A stretch of 56,241 nt of DNA from Blautia sp. (GCA_017459635.1 JAFUCO010000083.1:1-56241), one strand, 5' to 3'; counted from the stretch's first letter, positions 8,503 to 19,973 are shown. Notes: generated by a model from the letters alone, not told the origin. Program-made: numbers and translations.

Positions 8503-9400
8503 TACGATATGGTATATCCTCAAGCAGGGATTCAAAAACATTAAAAGAAACTGGATGTTCTCCGTAGCTTCAGTGCTTACCATGGCTGCCTGCATCTTCC
8601 TGTTCAGTATTTTCTATTCTATCACGACCAATGTGAACTATATCACCAGGCAGGCTGAGGAGAAGGTCCCGGTCACTGTTTTCTTTGATGAGGGACTTCC
8701 TGAGGAAAGGATACTGGAGATAAGCGATATTATCAGACAGCGGCCTGAAGTGGAGAATATCGTATATGAGAGCGGGGATGAAGCCTGGGAAAAATTTAAA
8801 GAGACCTATTTCGGAGATGACTCTGCCGCGGCTGACGGTTTCCGGGATGACAACCCGCTTGTAAATTCCTCGAACCTTCAGATAAGCCTTAACAATCTTG
8901 AACAGCAGAGCGAGCTGGTTTCATATATCGAAGGAATAGAAGGGGTAAGGAGCATAAACCAGTCGGAGCAGGCTGCCGAGACGCTCGAATCGGTGAGCAA
9001 TGTTGTCTACTATGTGTCTCTTGTGATCATCATTATCCTGCTTCTTATATCGGTATTCCTTATCAGCAACACGGTCTCGGTGGGCATTACGGTGCGCAGC
9101 GAGGAAATCGGGATAATGAAATACATAGGAGCAACGGACAGCTTTGTAAGAGCTCCGTTTGTCCTTGAAGGAATAATCCTTGGAACCATCGGAGCGCTGA
9201 TACCTCTTGGCGCTTTTTACTTCATTTATCATGAGGTCGCCGGATTTATACTGCGGACTTATAATGTGCTGTCACTCAGCATAGACTTTATCTCAGCTCC
9301 GGTGATCTACAGGACGCTGCTGCCGATAGGGGTGGCGCTTGGACTTGGAGTCGGGCTTATCGGAAGCTTTGTAACGATCCGTAAGCACCTGAGGGTATGA
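8492..9400 (+). CDS. ftsX: Cell-division membrane protein FtsX
   Basis: Membrane partner of FtsE, 302 residues. There is a cytoplasmic N terminus ([18 protein letters not shown]), a first transmembrane helix near 22-45, an extracellular domain to about 165, then three helices (about 170-195, 220-250, 275-295) in the FtsX/MacB-type order. The ATG at 8492 sits behind AAGGAGGGG inside the ftsE end; an upstream in-frame start at 8471 is less likely. The gene is followed after one base by a secreted protease, a usual Firmicute neighbour. Confidence 0.94.
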   Translation: MRPSTIWYILKQGFKNIKRNWMFSVASVLTMAACIFLFSIFYSITTNVNYITRQAEEKVPVTVFFDEGLPEERILEISDIIRQRPEVENIVYESGDEAWEKFKETYFGDDSAAADGFRDDNPLVNSSNLQISLNNLEQQSELVSYIEGIEGVRSINQSEQAAETLESVSNVVYYVSLVIIIILLLISVFLISNTVSVGITVRSEEIGIMKYIGATDSFVRAPFVLEGIILGTIGALIPLGAFYFIYHEVAGFILRTYNVLSLSIDFISAPVIYRTLLPIGVALGLGVGLIGSFVTIRKHLRV

Positions 9401-9401
9401 T

Positions 9402-10589
9402 ATGCTTGATAAAGGATTCTGGACAGGTTTTGCCTGCGGTGCGCTATGCGTAGCTGTTGGATCTACAATCGGGATCACCGTGAGGTTCCTGCAGCACGAG
9501 TCAAGGGGATATGTAATGTCAGATCCCGCGCATGAAGCGAGGCTCGAGTCGCTGGAGGACCTGATCGATGAGTATTATCTTGGCGAGACGGATGATGAGA
9601 AGCTGGCTGACGGTATCTACAAAGGGCTGATCTCGGGGCTTGATGACCGCTATTCCTGTTACTATACGGCTGAAGAATACAAGGCTGAGGCGGAGGACTC
9701 GCAGGGTACCTATGAGGGAATAGGCATTATCATGCAGGCACTTTCGGACGGTACGATCCTTGTAGTGGAATGCGTGGAGGGCGGGCCGGGACAGCTGTCC
9801 GGTTTAAAGGATAATGATATAATAATAAAGATGGATGACCGTGATGTCACGGAGATGGAGACCGATGAAGTAGTCGAATACATACGTACCGGCAGCAGCG
9901 GAAGCGTTACGCTCACGATACTGAGAGGCACAGGAGAAGATGCTGAGCAGGTCGAAGTCACTGTGCCTGTCGCGAATGTAGAGCTTCCGTCAGTGTACAC
10001 TGATATACTGGAAGAGAAGACAGGGTATCTGCAGATAACGGAATTCAAGAGTGTCACTTATCATCAGTTCTGCGATGCGCTTGATAAGCTTATTGAAGAC
10101 GGGATCGAGAGACTGGTGATAGATGTCAGGGACAATCCCGGCGGATATGTTGATGTTGTGTGCAATATCCTGCGGCGCATTCTTCCTGAGGGCCTCATTG
10201 TTTATACAGAGGATAAGCATGGGGAGCGCATAGAAGAGTACGGGGACGGTGAGACCCCGCTTTCCATTCCTCTGGCGGTTCTGGTGAACACGGGGTCGGC
10301 CTCGGCATCGGAGATATTCGCAGGAGCCGTAAAGGATTACAGCATTGGTACGATAGTCGGCACGACAACCTACGGTAAAGGGGTTGTGCAGTCTATAAGA
10401 GCATACCCGGACGGGAGCGCTGTGAAGCTTACCACATCGCATTACTTTACCCCAAAAGGGACAGACATTCATGAGATAGGTATAGAGCCTGACATTTTTA
10501 TCGAAAACAACGAGGATAGTGATGAGTATTCTGATGCGCAGCTTCAGAAAGCTCTCGAAGTGCTTGACAATAAGGTGATGGAGGAATGA
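9402..10589 (+). CDS. S41-family carboxy-terminal processing protease with PDZ domain
   Basis: 395 residues. An N-terminal signal anchor (about 5-27) places it outside the membrane. The early region contains LEDLIDEYYLGE and DDRYSCYYT, typical of CtpA/CtpB. A PDZ domain covers about 100-185 (GIGIIMQ, GGPGQLSGLKDNDIIIKMD). The S41 core has GYLQI, DVRDNPGGYVD, the nucleophile Ser in NTGSASASEIF and the general-base Lys in TYGKGVVQ. Start codon one base after the ftsX stop. In Bacillus, ctpB is also next to ftsEX and processes sporulation factors; the substrate here is unknown. Confidence 0.93.
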   Translation: MLDKGFWTGFACGALCVAVGSTIGITVRFLQHESRGYVMSDPAHEARLESLEDLIDEYYLGETDDEKLADGIYKGLISGLDDRYSCYYTAEEYKAEAEDSQGTYEGIGIIMQALSDGTILVVECVEGGPGQLSGLKDNDIIIKMDDRDVTEMETDEVVEYIRTGSSGSVTLTILRGTGEDAEQVEVTVPVANVELPSVYTDILEEKTGYLQITEFKSVTYHQFCDALDKLIEDGIERLVIDVRDNPGGYVDVVCNILRRILPEGLIVYTEDKHGERIEEYGDGETPLSIPLAVLVNTGSASASEIFAGAVKDYSIGTIVGTTTYGKGVVQSIRAYPDGSAVKLTTSHYFTPKGTDIHEIGIEPDIFIENNEDSDEYSDAQLQKALEVLDNKVMEE

Positions 10590-10592
10590 ACA

Positions 10593-11462
10593 ATGGCTGA
10601 ATACGTTATCACGACAGACAATATGGCGGATCTGCCTGACAGCTATTATCAGGAAAACGGGGTAGGATGCACCTACCTTGAATATACCATGGACGGGAAG
10701 AACTACAGGTATCCGGACTTTCTGCCGGTACGCGAGTTTTACAGCCGTGTAAGAGGAGGCTCGATGCCGACAACTGCGCAGGTCAACCCGGAGCAGTCGA
10801 AGATTTTTCTTGAACAATACCTGAAGAAAGGGCTGGACATTGTCCATATCGCTTTTTCCTCCGGGCTCAGCGGCACCTGCAGCAGCGCCAGGATAGCCGC
10901 GGATGAGCTCAGGGAGATGTATCCTGAGCGTGAGATTTACGTGATAGATTCACTGGCGGCATCGCTCGGACAGGGGCTGCTTGTGCATTATGCCGTTCAG
11001 ATGAAAAAAGAAGGCAGGACCGCGGCTGAGACGGCTGAGTGGGTTGAGGCGCATAAGCTGAACCTTGTGCATCTATTTACCGTTGACAGCCTTTTCCACC
11101 TTCACAGAGGCGGCAGGGTTTCAAAGACAACTGCCATCGTCGGCAGCATGCTTTCGATAAAGCCGATCCTTCATGTGGACAATGAAGGACACCTCATCGC
11201 AACCGGAAAGGTGAGAGGCCGGAAGAAATCTATCATAGAGCTTGCGGATGAGATGGAGGAGAAGCTTGGGAGCTATAAATCCTCATGCGATACTATCTTC
11301 ATAAGCCACGGTGATTGTGAAGAAGATGCAAGGATGCTTGCTGATAAGATTAAAGAAAGGCATAAGCTGAACACGGTCCTCATCAATTTCGTAGGCCCCG
11401 TAATCGGTGCGCATTCAGGCCCGGGTACTCTGGCACTGTTTTTCCTCGGTGACCAGAGGTGA
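10593..11462 (+). CDS. DegV-family fatty-acid-binding protein
   Basis: 289 residues of the DegV (FakB-like) family, which binds a fatty acid and presents it to the kinase FakA. The N terminus has TDNMADLPDSYY, followed by PTTAQVNPEQ, the SSGLSGTCSSA loop, and the RGGRVSKTTA and GPVIGAHSGPGTLAL motifs that form the lipid pocket and head-group contacts. It starts 3 bases after the protease stop, so it is probably in the ftsEX transcript. No fakA gene is nearby. Which fatty acid it prefers cannot be inferred. Confidence 0.9.
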   Translation: MAEYVITTDNMADLPDSYYQENGVGCTYLEYTMDGKNYRYPDFLPVREFYSRVRGGSMPTTAQVNPEQSKIFLEQYLKKGLDIVHIAFSSGLSGTCSSARIAADELREMYPEREIYVIDSLAASLGQGLLVHYAVQMKKEGRTAAETAEWVEAHKLNLVHLFTVDSLFHLHRGGRVSKTTAIVGSMLSIKPILHVDNEGHLIATGKVRGRKKSIIELADEMEEKLGSYKSSCDTIFISHGDCEEDARMLADKIKERHKLNTVLINFVGPVIGAHSGPGTLALFFLGDQR

Positions 11463-11602
11463 GGAAAAAACAGTGATTTTTTTCTTGATTCCTACGCCCA
11501 TATGAGTTACACTGTTTATGAATTAAGAGGCAGATGGATCTCATTACCTGAATAATGCATCTGTATCTTGTTTACAATTTAAAAGAAAGGGGAAACAAAT
11601 TT

Positions 11603-12022
11603 ATGGGTCTTGTGAAAGAGTTCAAAGAATTCATTATGCGAGGCAATGTCATGGATATGGCAGTCGGTGTTATCATCGGCGGCGCATTCACGGCGATCGT
11701 CACATCTCTTAATGAGGACATCATCACTCCAATCCTGGGCATCTTCGGGGGGACAGATTTCTCCAATCTTACCCTTAAGCTTGGAAGCGGCGAAAATGCA
11801 CCGGTCTTCGCATATGGTAATTTTATCACAGCGGTCATTAATTTCCTTATCACCGCTCTGGTTCTGTTCCTGCTTCTGAAGGCTGTCAATACAGCTACCA
11901 GCAAGCTTAAGAAACCTGAAGCACCGGCAGCACCGGTCACCAAGATCTGCCCGTACTGCAAGAGCGAGATCCCGAAAGACGCTACAAGATGCCCGCACTG
12001 TACATCAGAGCTTAGAAAATAA
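11603..12022 (+). CDS. mscL: Large-conductance mechanosensitive channel with C-terminal zinc ribbon
   Basis: Homopentameric emergency release channel opened by membrane tension. 139 residues: amphipathic N terminus ([25 protein letters not shown]), TM1 with AFTAIVTSL, a short periplasmic loop and TM2 near 75-97. Instead of the usual short C-terminal helix alone, the chain ends in a two-CxxC zinc-ribbon-like module (CPYCKSEIP and [10 protein letters not shown]). The ATG at 11603 has a GAAAGGGG site; the earlier in-frame start at 11555 has none. A terminator follows. Confidence 0.93.
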   Translation: MGLVKEFKEFIMRGNVMDMAVGVIIGGAFTAIVTSLNEDIITPILGIFGGTDFSNLTLKLGSGENAPVFAYGNFITAVINFLITALVLFLLLKAVNTATSKLKKPEAPAAPVTKICPYCKSEIPKDATRCPHCTSELRK

Positions 12023-12036
12023 TGGCATGGCAGAAG

Positions 12037-12079
12037 GAGCTGCAAATACAAATATCATATTTGTATTTGCGGCTCTTTT
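12037..12079 (+). terminator. Terminator after mscL
   Basis: An 18-position stem with one G-T pair (12037-12054 with 12058-12075, loop TCA) followed by TTTT. Fourteen bases after the mscL stop codon. Confidence 0.88.
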
Positions 12080-12085
12080 GCATAG

Positions 12086-12116
12086 AGTAAGACAGAGAAC
12101 CGTCCCCTGTCTTACT
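12086..12116 (-). repeat. REP-like palindrome (GGGACGGTTCT loop), inverse orientation
   Basis: 10-bp arms AGTAAGACAG / CTGTCTTACT around the complement of the GGGACGGTTCT loop. Same unit as at 49554, 52126 and 54914 but on the other strand, with arms co-varied (AGTAAG/CTTACT instead of AATAAG/CTTATT), so pairing is conserved. Confidence 0.85.
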
Positions 12117-12151
12117 TTCACAGCGCTAATGATGAAAGGACAGATTTGATA

Positions 12152-14143
12152 ATGGACAGGTTCATTTTGCATTCAGAATATCAGCCAACGGGTGACCAGC
12201 CGCAGGCTATAGAAGCTCTGGTAAAGGGCTTCCGCGAAGGAAATCAGTGCCAGACACTTCTGGGAGTTACGGGATCCGGCAAGACCTTTACCATGGCAAA
12301 TGTTATACAGGCTCTTAACAAGCCGACGCTGGTGCTGGCGCACAACAAGACCCTGGCAGCCCAGCTGTATGGCGAGTTCAAAGAATTCTTCCCGGAGAAT
12401 GCCGTCGAATATTTTGTTTCCTATTATGATTATTACCAGCCGGAAGCTTATGTACCTTCCACTGACACATACATTGCGAAGGATTCTTCCATAAACGATG
12501 AGATCGACAAGCTCAGGCTGTCGGCCACAGCCGCACTATCAGAGAGGCGGGATGTCATCATTGTATCATCGGTATCCTGCATATATGGCATTGGTTCTCC
12601 TAAGGACTTCCAGGAGATGATGATCTCGCTGCGTCCCGGAATGGAAAAAGACCGGGATCAGGTGATAAGAGAGCTTATAGATATCCAGTACAGCCGGAAT
12701 GAGATGGATTTTAAACGCGGTACTTTCCGTGTACATGGAGACGTTGTCGACATTTTCCCTGCAAACTACTCAGAGAATGCAATACGCGTGGAATTCTTTG
12801 GTGACGAAATAGACCGTATAACCGAGATAGATGTTCTGACAGGCCAGGTGAAGGCAGAACTCTCCCATGCAGGAATCTTCCCTGCTTCACACTATGTGGT
12901 GCCTGCAGAGCAGATAAAGATCGCTGCGGAACAGATAAGTGAGGAACTGAAGGAACAGGTCGATTATTTCAAGGGGGAGGATAAGCTTCTTGAGGCACAG
13001 CGGATCGCCGAGCGCACCAACTTTGACATTGAGATGCTTAAGGAAACAGGCTTCTGCTCCGGCATTGAGAACTATACCAGATACCTTTCCGGCCTCAAGG
13101 CGGGAGAGCCTCCTTATACTCTTATAGACTATTTTAATGACGATTTTCTTCTTATCATCGATGAATCACACAAGACGATCCCGCAGGTGGGGGCAATGTA
13201 TTCCGGAAACCTGAGCCGGAAAAAAACACTGGTGGAATACGGGTTCCGTCTGCCATCGGCGCTTGACAACCGTCCGCTGTCTTTTGATGAGTTTGAGCAG
13301 AAGCTTGACCAGGTGATGTTTGTGTCGGCCACTCCCGGAGAATATGAGGCAGCCAACGAGCTTCTGAGGGCAGAGCAGATCATCCGTCCGACAGGCCTGC
13401 TGGATCCGAAGGTGGATATACGGCCGGTGCAGGGACAGATAGATGACCTGATAAGCGAGATCAACCATGAGACAGATAAGAATAACAAAGTACTTGTGAC
13501 AACGCTGACAAAAAGGATGGCTGAAGACCTTACGGGATATTTGAAGGAAGCGGGCATCAGGGTCAGGTATCTTCATTCTGATATAGACACGCTTGAGAGG
13601 GCAGAGATAATCCGCGACATGCGCCTTGATGTGTTTGATGTGCTGGTAGGCATCAACCTGCTCCGTGAAGGCCTTGATATTCCTGAAATATCCCTTGTAG
13701 CCATACTTGATGCCGACAAGGAAGGCTTCCTGAGGTCCGAGACATCGCTCATCCAGACCATCGGACGTGCTGCCAGAAACAGTGAAGGCCACGTCATCAT
13801 GTATGCAGATGTGATGACGGAATCCATGAAGAAGGCTGTCGACGAGACAAACCGCAGAAGAGAACTGCAGGAGAACTACAATAAGGAACACAACATAACC
13901 CCGACCACCATCAAAAAGGCTGTAAGGGATCTCATAGCGGTTTCAAAAGCAGTTGCCGCAACCGAGGTGAAGCTTTCCAAAGATCCGGAATCCATGGACA
14001 GAAAGGAACTCGAGAAGGTCATCAAGGATGTGGAAAAGCAGATGCGTGCCGCCGCCGCCGACCTGAACTTCGAACAGGCCGCCGAGCTCCGCGACAAAAT
14101 GCTCGAACTTAAAAAACATCTGCAGGAATTAAATGATGCTTAG
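12152..14143 (+). CDS. uvrB: Excinuclease ABC subunit B
   Basis: Damage-verification helicase of nucleotide excision repair; UvrA loads it and UvrC cuts beside it. 663 residues: Walker [11 protein letters not shown], the [10 protein letters not shown] beta-hairpin that clamps DNA, DESH helicase motif II, VSATPG, the IGRAARN motif VI, and a C-terminal UvrC-binding UVR domain ([11 protein letters not shown]). The ATG at 12152 gives the family-typical N terminus [21 protein letters not shown] two codons upstream is nearer the GAAAGGA site and is an alternative start. uvrA is not adjacent in the window. Confidence 0.96.
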   Translation: MDRFILHSEYQPTGDQPQAIEALVKGFREGNQCQTLLGVTGSGKTFTMANVIQALNKPTLVLAHNKTLAAQLYGEFKEFFPENAVEYFVSYYDYYQPEAYVPSTDTYIAKDSSINDEIDKLRLSATAALSERRDVIIVSSVSCIYGIGSPKDFQEMMISLRPGMEKDRDQVIRELIDIQYSRNEMDFKRGTFRVHGDVVDIFPANYSENAIRVEFFGDEIDRITEIDVLTGQVKAELSHAGIFPASHYVVPAEQIKIAAEQISEELKEQVDYFKGEDKLLEAQRIAERTNFDIEMLKETGFCSGIENYTRYLSGLKAGEPPYTLIDYFNDDFLLIIDESHKTIPQVGAMYSGNLSRKKTLVEYGFRLPSALDNRPLSFDEFEQKLDQVMFVSATPGEYEAANELLRAEQIIRPTGLLDPKVDIRPVQGQIDDLISEINHETDKNNKVLVTTLTKRMAEDLTGYLKEAGIRVRYLHSDIDTLERAEIIRDMRLDVFDVLVGINLLREGLDIPEISLVAILDADKEGFLRSETSLIQTIGRAARNSEGHVIMYADVMTESMKKAVDETNRRRELQENYNKEHNITPTTIKKAVRDLIAVSKAVAATEVKLSKDPESMDRKELEKVIKDVEKQMRAAAADLNFEQAAELRDKMLELKKHLQELNDA

Positions 14144-14276
14144 TAACTGTTCAGAACAGCCCGAAGCACTTGCTGCTGAGGGCGTACGAAAACGTAGTTT
14201 TAGCAGGCAACGGGCGATTTTGCATGCGGAGCATCGCCCGTTGCGTATCTGTTCAGGACGGGTTCTGAACAGATAC
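14143..14276 (+). mobile_element. MITE-like element with 15-bp imperfect terminal inverted repeats after uvrB
   Basis: Left end GTAACTGTTCAGAAC (14143-14157) and right end GTTCTGAACAGATAC (14262-14276) match as inverted repeats at 14 of 15 bases. The first base is the G of the uvrB stop TAG. Inside are two hairpins: an 11-bp stem (14208-14218 with 14233-14243) and a 12-bp stem made of the right end itself (14245-14256 with 14265-14276). No ORF and no evident target duplication. The first 33 bases after the stop recur after grpE. Confidence 0.75.
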
Positions 14277-14330
14277 GATGCTTATTCAAAACCGTAAGTA
14301 CGAGGGACTGTGAAAAAAATAAAAAAGGTG

Positions 14331-14359
14331 TTGACAAATAAAAAGTACAGTGCTATCTT
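14331..14359 (+). promoter_or_regulatory. Promoter of the hrcA-grpE-dnaK-dnaJ operon
   Basis: Consensus TTGACA (14331-14336), 17-base spacer, TATCTT (14354-14359). The CIRCE operator starts 14 bases downstream of the -10, over the probable transcription start, so bound HrcA would block initiation or escape. Confidence 0.85.
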
Positions 14360-14372
14360 AATAGCATAAATG

Positions 14373-14399
14373 TTAGCACTCTTTTAAATTGAGTGCTAA
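14373..14399 (+). promoter_or_regulatory. CIRCE operator (HrcA binding site)
   Basis: Perfect consensus: TTAGCACTC (14373-14381), 9-base spacer, GAGTGCTAA (14391-14399). It lies between the promoter and the hrcA ribosome site, the classic autoregulated arrangement. Confidence 0.98.
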
Positions 14400-14424
14400 C
14401 AAGAAGGAAAGGAGGGGATCAGCC

Positions 14425-15465
14425 GTGAGTTTTCGACTTGATGACCGAAAAAAGAAAATACTGAAAGCTATCATCCGGACATACATGGAAACCGGTGAGC
14501 CGGTTGGATCCCGGACCATTTCCAAATATGCCGACCTGAACGTCAGCTCAGCAACCATCCGTAATGAGATGTCGGACCTTACTGAGATGGGCTATATCAT
14601 CCAGCCGCACACGTCAGCCGGCCGTATCCCCTCTGACAAGGGCTACAGGCTGTACGTTGATGAGCTGATGAAGGAAAAAGAGGATGAGATCGCCGAGCTT
14701 CGTTCACTGATGATCGAGCAGACTGACAAGGTAGACAAGGTGCTTAAAAAGGTAGCAAAAGTGCTTGCCTCAAACACCAATTACGCGGCAATGGTATCGG
14801 TTCCGCAGTACCGCGGCAGCCGTATCAAATTCATCCAGCTTTCAAGAGTCAACACAAGGCAGCTGGTTGCGGTTGTCGTGAATGACAACAACCTGATACG
14901 TAATCAGATCATCGAGCTTGTGGATGATATGGATGATGAGACCATCCTGAAGCTGAACCTGCTGCTGAATACCAATCTGAACGGCGTACCCGTGCAGGAC
15001 ATCAATCTGGGTATGATCGCAAGGCTGAAGGAACAGGCCGGCATGCACAGCAGCGTTGTGGCGACCGTGCTTGACGCTGTTGCGGCGACCATACAGGTCG
15101 ATCAGGAGGATGTCGAGATATACACCTCCGGAGCGACAAACATCTTCAGATATCCCGAGCTTGCCGATAAGGAGAAGGCGAGCGAGCTTATCTCAACCTT
15201 CGAGGAGAAGCAGCAGCTGGCCGATCTTGTCAAGGACAGGATGTCCGATGAGGACAATACAGGCCTGTCGGTGTACATCGGCGAAGAGCTTCCGATCCGT
15301 ACAATGAAGGACTGCAGCGTTGTTACAGCTACATACGAGCTGGGCGAAGGGCTGCGGGGCACTATAGGAATTATCGGACCCAAGCGTATGGATTATGAGA
15401 GCGTTGTCGAGAGCCTGAAGGAACTGAAGTCACAGCTTGATGGTCTGCTGACTAATAAAACATAG
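14425..15465 (+). CDS. hrcA: Heat-inducible transcription repressor HrcA
   Basis: Dimeric repressor of class I heat-shock genes that binds CIRCE, with activity maintained by GroEL. 346 residues: N-terminal winged helix (FRLDDRKKKILKAIIRTYMETGEPVG, then SSATIRNEMSDLTEMGYI) and the inserted and GAF-like dimer domains, including SVPQYRGSRIKFIQL and the C-terminal GTIGIIGPKRMDYE signature. It starts with GTG at 14425 behind AAAGGAGGGG; an in-frame ATG upstream at 14389 overlaps the CIRCE arm and is rejected. First gene of its own regulon. Confidence 0.96.
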   Translation: MSFRLDDRKKKILKAIIRTYMETGEPVGSRTISKYADLNVSSATIRNEMSDLTEMGYIIQPHTSAGRIPSDKGYRLYVDELMKEKEDEIAELRSLMIEQTDKVDKVLKKVAKVLASNTNYAAMVSVPQYRGSRIKFIQLSRVNTRQLVAVVVNDNNLIRNQIIELVDDMDDETILKLNLLLNTNLNGVPVQDINLGMIARLKEQAGMHSSVVATVLDAVAATIQVDQEDVEIYTSGATNIFRYPELADKEKASELISTFEEKQQLADLVKDRMSDEDNTGLSVYIGEELPIRTMKDCSVVTATYELGEGLRGTIGIIGPKRMDYESVVESLKELKSQLDGLLTNKT

Positions 15466-15522
15466 CGCTGTGCCGGACAGGCCGGTTTCAGCTTACTATG
15501 GAAGAAAGGTGGGTATGCTTTC

Positions 15523-16269
15523 GTGGCAGATTTAGATATCAATAAAACAGATGACATGCAGACGGATGCAGAGGAGATAAAGATCGAAGGCTCTGATAAT
15601 ACCAAAGAGGAAGAGATAAAGGTCGAAGGCTCTGATGACACCGCTGAAGAAGAGATAAAGATAGAAGAAACTCCCGATCCTGATCCGCATGAAAAGGCTG
15701 AGGATGAAGAGGAAGGCGCATCTTCTGAAGAAGAGACAGATGACAGCTCTGAAGATTCAGACGACACCGGTTGCGCGGATGAAAATGAAACAGAGGAGGC
15801 CGGGAAAACCTCAATGTTCGGCAGAAGGAAAAGGGAGACGGAAAAGTTCCAGAAGCAGATAGAAGAGCTGACGGATCTTCTGAAAAGAAACAGGGCAGAG
15901 TTTGAAAATTTCCGTAAAAGGACAGATAAGGAAAAAGCCAGCATGTATATCATCGGGGCAAGGGATATAGTTGAAAAGATCCTGCCGGTGGTGGACAGCT
16001 TTGAAAGGGGCCTCGCCCAGGCACCCGAGGATGACGCATTCGCAGAAGGCATGAAGCTTGTGTATAAGCAGCTCATGACAGCACTGACAGACCTTGGAGT
16101 GGCACCCATAGAAGCAGTAGGTAAAGAATTTGATCCTGATTTCCACAATGCGGTAATGCATGTGGAGGATGAAAACTATGGAGAAAATATTGTGGTCGAG
16201 GAATTCCAGAAGGGTTATACCTACAAGGATTTCGTGGTAAGACACAGTATGGTTAAAGTAGCGAACTAA
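15523..16269 (+). CDS. grpE: DnaK nucleotide-exchange factor GrpE
   Basis: Releases ADP from DnaK. 248 residues, longer than usual because the first 90 or so are a very acidic, repetitive tail with three imperfect copies of an EEIKIEG-type heptad (near 17-23, 30-36 and 43-49). The conserved part begins about residue 100, with a long coiled coil (KFQKQIEELTDLLKRNRAEFENFRKRTDKEK) and ends in the beta domain (IEAVGKEFDPDFHNAVMH, YTYKDFVVRHSMVKVAN). Start is GTG with AAAGGTGGG upstream. Confidence 0.95.
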   Translation: MADLDINKTDDMQTDAEEIKIEGSDNTKEEEIKVEGSDDTAEEEIKIEETPDPDPHEKAEDEEEGASSEEETDDSSEDSDDTGCADENETEEAGKTSMFGRRKRETEKFQKQIEELTDLLKRNRAEFENFRKRTDKEKASMYIIGARDIVEKILPVVDSFERGLAQAPEDDAFAEGMKLVYKQLMTALTDLGVAPIEAVGKEFDPDFHNAVMHVEDENYGENIVVEEFQKGYTYKDFVVRHSMVKVAN

Positions 16270-16302
16270 TAACTGTTCAGAACAGTCCGAAGCACCTGCT
16301 GC
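16269..16302 (+). repeat. Left-end fragment of the MITE-like element after grpE
   Basis: Bases 16270-16302 match 14144-14176 (directly after the uvrB stop) at 31 of 33 positions, and here too the copy starts immediately after a stop codon. No right terminal repeat is found before dnaK. The remaining 170 bases of spacer contain no gene; a GCGGAT/ATCCGC hairpin (16447-16463) sits just upstream of the dnaK AGGAGG site. Confidence 0.75.
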
Positions 16303-16476
16303 CGTGTGCCGGCGGTACACGTCTGGCAGCGACCGGAGCGCGGACCCGTACGAACATGAGACAGACAGCTTTAAGCGGCAGAAAATACAGACGGGTGGAA
16401 GGAAAGCCGCACAATAAAAGACACCCGGGATTTATCTAAACATACAGCGGATATGACATCCGCACAGGAGGAATGA

Positions 16477-18378
<1,902 letters not shown>

Positions 18379-18536
18379 AAAACCGGAACAGGCTGCAGAC
18401 AGGCATGAATAACACACCGGGTAAGAATTCAGGCCGGTACGAACAGGAGACCGGTACAGGAAGCAGACCGGTATGAATATCGGATCAGTTTAAGCAGCAT
18501 ATCAGAATAGATAATACAGCAGCAGATTGCTGGCAT

Positions 18537-18580
18537 GCACAATATGTTCACAGTACGAAAAGTACTGTGAACAATTGTGC
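18537..18580 (+). promoter_or_regulatory. 19-bp hairpin between dnaK and dnaJ
   Basis: GCACAAT, a bulged A and TGTTCACAGTAC (18537-18556) pair perfectly with GTACTGTGAACA and ATTGTGC (18562-18580) around a 5-base loop. It is not followed by a T run, so it is not a standard terminator. It could be an mRNA processing or stability element that lowers dnaJ relative to dnaK. The spacer before it (18379-18480) holds degenerate CCGGTA and ACAGG repeats. Confidence 0.8.
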
Positions 18581-18632
18581 GTAAAGAGATAATTGACTTT
18601 TTTAAACTTAAAGACAGGCGGGATTTGTTCTT

Positions 18633-19796
18633 ATGGCAGATAAAAGAGATTACTATGAGGTACTGGGTGTCAGCAAGGATGCCGACGAGGCCCAGCTGAA
18701 GAGCGCCTATAGGAAGCTGGCCAAGAAATACCATCCGGACGTTAACCCGGGCAATGCGGAGGCTGAGGCAAAATTCAAGGAGGCAACAGAGGCTTACGGA
18801 ATACTCAGCGATCCGGATAAAAGAAGGCAGTATGACCAGTTTGGACACGCGGCATTTGAGAACGGCGGCGCTGGCGGCGGCTATGGCGGCTTCGACTTTA
18901 CAGGTGCTGATTTCAGCGACATTTTCGGAGATCTGTTCGGGGGAATGTTCGGGGGCGGAAGCCGTACGCGTCAGGCAAACCAGCCGATGCGGGGTGCAAG
19001 CCTGCGGGCAAGGATCAACATCACCTTTGAGGAAGCCGTTTTCGGCTGCGAGAAGGAGCTGGAGATTACCCTTAAGGATCCGTGCGTGACCTGCGGCGGT
19101 ACCGGGGCTAAGCCAGGGACATCTCCCGTCACCTGTACAAAGTGCGGCGGGCGCGGCCAGATAGAGTATACACAGCAGTCGTTGTTCGGAATGGTCAGGA
19201 ATGTATCTGTCTGTCCGGAATGCGGCGGCTCCGGCAAGGTGATAAAGGAAAAATGTACCGCCTGCCGCGGAACAGGCTACACTTCATCAAGGAAGAAGAT
19301 CCAGGTATCAGTACCTGCCGGTATAGATAACGGACAGAGCATCCGCATACGTGATAAGGGTGAACCCGGCATCAACGGCGGGCCGAGAGGCGACCTGCTG
19401 GTTGAGGTCAATGTCGGAAGGCATCCTATCTTCCAACGCCAGGATATGGACATATATTCAACTGCTCCGCTTACATTCGCCCAGGCAGCGCTTGGCGGGG
19501 ATATTCTGATAAACACTGTTGACGGAGATGTCTCATATCATGTAAAGCCGGGCACACAGACCGACACACGTATCAGGCTGAAAGGAAAAGGTGTTCCTTC
19601 ACTTCGGAACAAGGATATCCGGGGCGACCATTACGTTACACTGGTCGTTCAGGTTCCGACGAACCTTACGGCAGCGGCAAGGGATGCGCTGGAGCGCTTT
19701 GACGCAGCCTGCGGAAACCGTCCGCCCAAACCCGAACCGGGTGAGAAGAAGAAAAAAAGCTTCCGTGAGAAACTGAAGGAGACTTTTGAAGACTAA
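18633..19796 (+). CDS. dnaJ: Co-chaperone DnaJ (type I Hsp40)
   Basis: Stimulates DnaK ATP hydrolysis and delivers substrates. 387 residues: J domain with the HPD triad (KYHPDVNPG), a Gly/Phe-rich linker (about 75-110), four CxxCxGxG zinc repeats ([24 protein letters not shown] and CTACRGTG) between about 150 and 215, then the substrate-binding C-terminal domains. The ribosome site is weak (GGCGGG at a long distance), which with the upstream hairpin may hold DnaJ below DnaK levels. Confidence 0.97.
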   Translation: MADKRDYYEVLGVSKDADEAQLKSAYRKLAKKYHPDVNPGNAEAEAKFKEATEAYGILSDPDKRRQYDQFGHAAFENGGAGGGYGGFDFTGADFSDIFGDLFGGMFGGGSRTRQANQPMRGASLRARINITFEEAVFGCEKELEITLKDPCVTCGGTGAKPGTSPVTCTKCGGRGQIEYTQQSLFGMVRNVSVCPECGGSGKVIKEKCTACRGTGYTSSRKKIQVSVPAGIDNGQSIRIRDKGEPGINGGPRGDLLVEVNVGRHPIFQRQDMDIYSTAPLTFAQAALGGDILINTVDGDVSYHVKPGTQTDTRIRLKGKGVPSLRNKDIRGDHYVTLVVQVPTNLTAAARDALERFDAACGNRPPKPEPGEKKKKSFREKLKETFED

Positions 19797-19910
19797 GAAG
19801 ACGGCGTATGCCGGCGCGGCATAGTTAAGTATAGTTTAGCTGCCGGTGAAGGACAGGTGCCTGACGCACTTAAGTGCGGGGCATGCGCGGAATCCGGATC
19901 AGATTACAGA

Positions 19911-19969
19911 ACGGGCTTGTGAAAAGACGGGATTTGATCCCGGTCTTTTTCGCGACCCGTTTTTCTTTT
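19911..19969 (+). terminator. Terminator after the heat-shock operon
   Basis: Nested hairpin: outer ACGGG (19911-19915) with CCCGT (19956-19960), and an inner stem of AAAAGA and GGGAT with ATCCC and TCTTTT, followed by TTTTCTTTT. It separates dnaJ from the prmA promoter five bases downstream. Confidence 0.8.
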
Positions 19970-19973
19970 GATG

